A stretch of 7,565 nt of DNA from Patescibacteria group bacterium (lineage in GTDB: Bacteria > Patescibacteriota > Gracilibacteria > UBA1369 > PNNO01): assembly GCA_018821175.1 (NCBI GenBank), contig JAHJMX010000016.1, positions 1-7,565 of the forward strand, given 5' to 3'. How positions within the stretch are numbered: position 1 is the stretch's first letter; each line of letters opens with the position of its first letter. Shown here piece after piece: positions 6,077 through 7,565 of this stretch. Under the pieces are notes generated by a model. The model did no database searches and was not told the DNA's origin. It worked only from the letters and a program-made list of their open reading frames with translations. Made by a program: the position numbers and the translations under genes.

Positions 6077-7565
6077 ATGACAACATTCTCTCAGTTTCCC
6101 CTTGCCTCAAATATTCAAAAAGTTTTGAAAGAAAAAGCTTTCCTTGAGCCAACACCTATTCAAATTAAAGTGATTCCACAAATCCTGGAAAGTGGGCAAG
6201 ATATAATAGCCATAGCACAAACAGGGACAGGGAAAACGGCTGCTTTCAGTCTTCCTATCATTTCAAAAATGGATTTGAAGCAACAGCATGTACAAACATT
6301 GGTACTTAGCCCAACAAGAGAACTTGCGATGCAAATTGCCAAAGATATGACAGGCTTCTCTAAATATATGGATAATCTTAATGTAGTTGCTGTATATGGA
6401 GGAGCTTCAATTCAAGATCAAATGCGCGCTATAAGAAGAGGTGCACATGTTGTTGTAGGTACGCCTGGTCGTATGCTTGATTTGTTGAACAGAAAAGTAC
6501 TGCAACTTAATAAGGTGCAGTGGGTAGTTCTTGATGAAGCGGATGAAATGTTAAAAATGGGCTTTGTGGAGGATATTACTAGTATATTGAGTACTACGCC
6601 TGATGATAAACAAACTCTTCTTTTTTCTGCAACTATGTCGCGAACTATTGAGCAAATTGCAAAAAAATATATGCATTCATCTATGCGTATCGAAATTAAG
6701 TCTACTTCAAGTAATCAATTAGCAATTTCTCATCAATATATGATGGTCCCAGCTCGCGAGAAATTGTCTGCATTGAAGAGATATATGGCTCTTAACACAG
6801 ATATGTATGGGATCGTGTTCTGCAGAACAAAACGTGAAACACAGGAAATCGGAGATGCTTTACTTAAAGCTGGTTATCCAACAGGGGTTTTGCATGGAGA
6901 TATAGAACAAAAACACAGAACTCATATTATGGAATCTTTTAAAAGAAAAGAAATTAGCTTATTGGTTGCAACTGATGTTGCAGCTAGAGGTATTGATGTA
7001 GCAAAACTTACGCATGTTATTCATATTGGGGTGCCAGATTATGTTGAAAGTTATGTGCATAGAAGTGGTAGAACTGGTCGTGCAAATGAAAAGGGAGTTT
7101 CGATTGTGCTTGCGAACTTGAGAGAGCACCGTGCTTTACATAAAATAGCAACAATGAATGGAATAACTTTTGAAGAAGTGAAAGTTCCTAAACGAAAAGA
7201 TCTAATTCAAGTAGATGTAGATAATTATGTGAAACGTATAGAGGCGGATACCGAAGTTTCGAAGTTTGTGGAAAAATATGTAAATGAAATGTTAGAAAAT
7301 GTATCTCCTGAAGATATGGCATTAGTAGCAAGAAAGGCTTTGTCATTAGCTATCGAAGAAGTTATTAATAGATATCCAGAAGAAGAGTTGGACAGGGTAG
7401 AGCTAGGGGGTAAACGTGGAGATGGAAGATCAAGCGGGTATTCTTCAGGTGGCCGAGATAGAAGAGATGGACGAGATGGTCGTGACAATGGCCGCTCAGG
7501 TGGTCGAGATAGAAGAGATGGCCGTCGTGGACGTGGCAATAGCGATGGCGATGTAGCAATGGAGA
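6077..7565 (+). CDS. DEAD-box ATP-dependent RNA helicase (3' end outside window)
   Basis: 496 residues are visible, open at the window end. All core motifs are present in order: Q motif around Phe22 and PTPIQ (25-29), Walker A AQTGTGKT (47-54), PTREL (79-83), GG (108-109), TPGR (129-132), DEAD (153-156), SAT (184-186), VFCRTK (247-252), ATDVAARGID (298-307) and HRSGRTGR (328-335). It therefore should unwind short RNA duplexes using ATP, in RNA decay, ribosome assembly or cold response. After the core, a helical segment (about 380-435) resembles the dimerisation region of the DeaD/CsdA group, and residues 444-491 form an Arg/Gly/Asp-rich tail of the kind that binds RNA nonspecifically. The DeaD/CsdA-type assignment is likely but not certain, so no symbol is given. 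The ATG at 6077 is the only sensible start, because an in-frame TAG lies at 6059-6061; no ribosome binding site precedes it. It is divergent from the ATP-grasp operon. Confidence 0.95.
   Translation, partial: MTTFSQFPLASNIQKVLKEKAFLEPTPIQIKVIPQILESGQDIIAIAQTGTGKTAAFSLPIISKMDLKQQHVQTLVLSPTRELAMQIAKDMTGFSKYMDNLNVVAVYGGASIQDQMRAIRRGAHVVVGTPGRMLDLLNRKVLQLNKVQWVVLDEADEMLKMGFVEDITSILSTTPDDKQTLLFSATMSRTIEQIAKKYMHSSMRIEIKSTSSNQLAISHQYMMVPAREKLSALKRYMALNTDMYGIVFCRTKRETQEIGDALLKAGYPTGVLHGDIEQKHRTHIMESFKRKEISLLVATDVAARGIDVAKLTHVIHIGVPDYVESYVHRSGRTGRANEKGVSIVLANLREHRALHKIATMNGITFEEVKVPKRKDLIQVDVDNYVKRIEADTEVSKFVEKYVNEMLENVSPEDMALVARKALSLAIEEVINRYPEEELDRVELGGKRGDGRSSGYSSGGRDRRDGRDGRDNGRSGGRDRRDGRRGRGNSDGDVAME
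7445..7521 (+). repeat. 26-base direct repeat in the helicase tail
   Basis: Positions 7445-7470 and 7496-7521 are identical except for one base (GGCCGAG versus GGTCGAG). The offset is 51 bases (17 codons), so the repeat stays in frame and encodes SGGRDRRDG twice. This points to recent expansion of the Arg/Gly/Asp-rich tail by duplication or strand slippage. Confidence 0.8.

Noticed and set aside
7225..7559. Two minus-strand ORFs rich in Arg/Pro/Ser or His/Leu
   Set aside because: They are antisense readings of the helicase tail, whose Arg/Gly repeats keep other frames open; composition is purely an artefact.
1..7565. TGA recoded to glycine, as in Gracilibacteria/Absconditabacteria
   Set aside because: Long frames are intact with TGA as stop, and no gene appears broken by in-frame TGA.

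Overview
AT-rich bacterial chromosome segment with five substantial protein genes and no recognisable RNA gene, mobile element or CRISPR array. Three complete genes end in TAA or TAG, and no reading frame needs TGA as a sense codon, so the standard bacterial code is sufficient. The main genes have poor or no Shine-Dalgarno sequences. One gene encodes a CxxC-x17-CxxC zinc-ribbon protein. Together these suggest a candidate-phylum (Patescibacteria/CPR-like) or other uncultivated AT-rich bacterium, but this is an inference: no taxonomic marker gene is present.

Layout. (1) 1-475, minus, 3' end outside the window: protein with two CxxC-x17-CxxC zinc ribbons joined by Arg/Asp/Gly-rich low-complexity sequence. 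(2) 476-634: divergent promoter region, holding a possible 7-codon leader ORF and alternative weak hairpins in front of the next gene. (3) 635-2410, plus: complete ABC-F ATPase of the ribosome-acting type. (4) 2451-3368, minus: BioF2/FemAB-like (GNAT-fold) acyltransferase. Its reading frame continues 57 codons upstream of the first ATG/GTG/TTG, to an ATA that overlaps the preceding stop as ATAA. (5) 3365-5863, minus: 832-residue protein with two ATP-grasp domains, the first like the carnosine synthase/L-amino-acid ligase group, the second distantly like D-Ala-D-Ala ligase. (6) 5864-6076: divergent regulatory region with a good minus-strand promoter and a 14-codon ORF with an AGGAG site on the plus strand. 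(7) 6077 to the window end, plus: DEAD-box RNA helicase with an Arg/Gly/Asp-rich tail, cut by the window end.

How the genes may work together. The two minus-strand genes 5 and 4 form one overlapping operon: a double amide-bond ligase followed by a FemAB-like acyltransferase. This is the most interesting unit here, and it looks like a pathway that builds or attaches a small peptide or amino-acid conjugate of unknown identity. The flanking genes (zinc ribbon, ABC-F, DEAD-box helicase) all fit RNA or ribosome handling. The zinc-ribbon protein and the helicase share a similar Arg/Asp/Gly-rich low-complexity composition, which hints at a common RNA-binding role.
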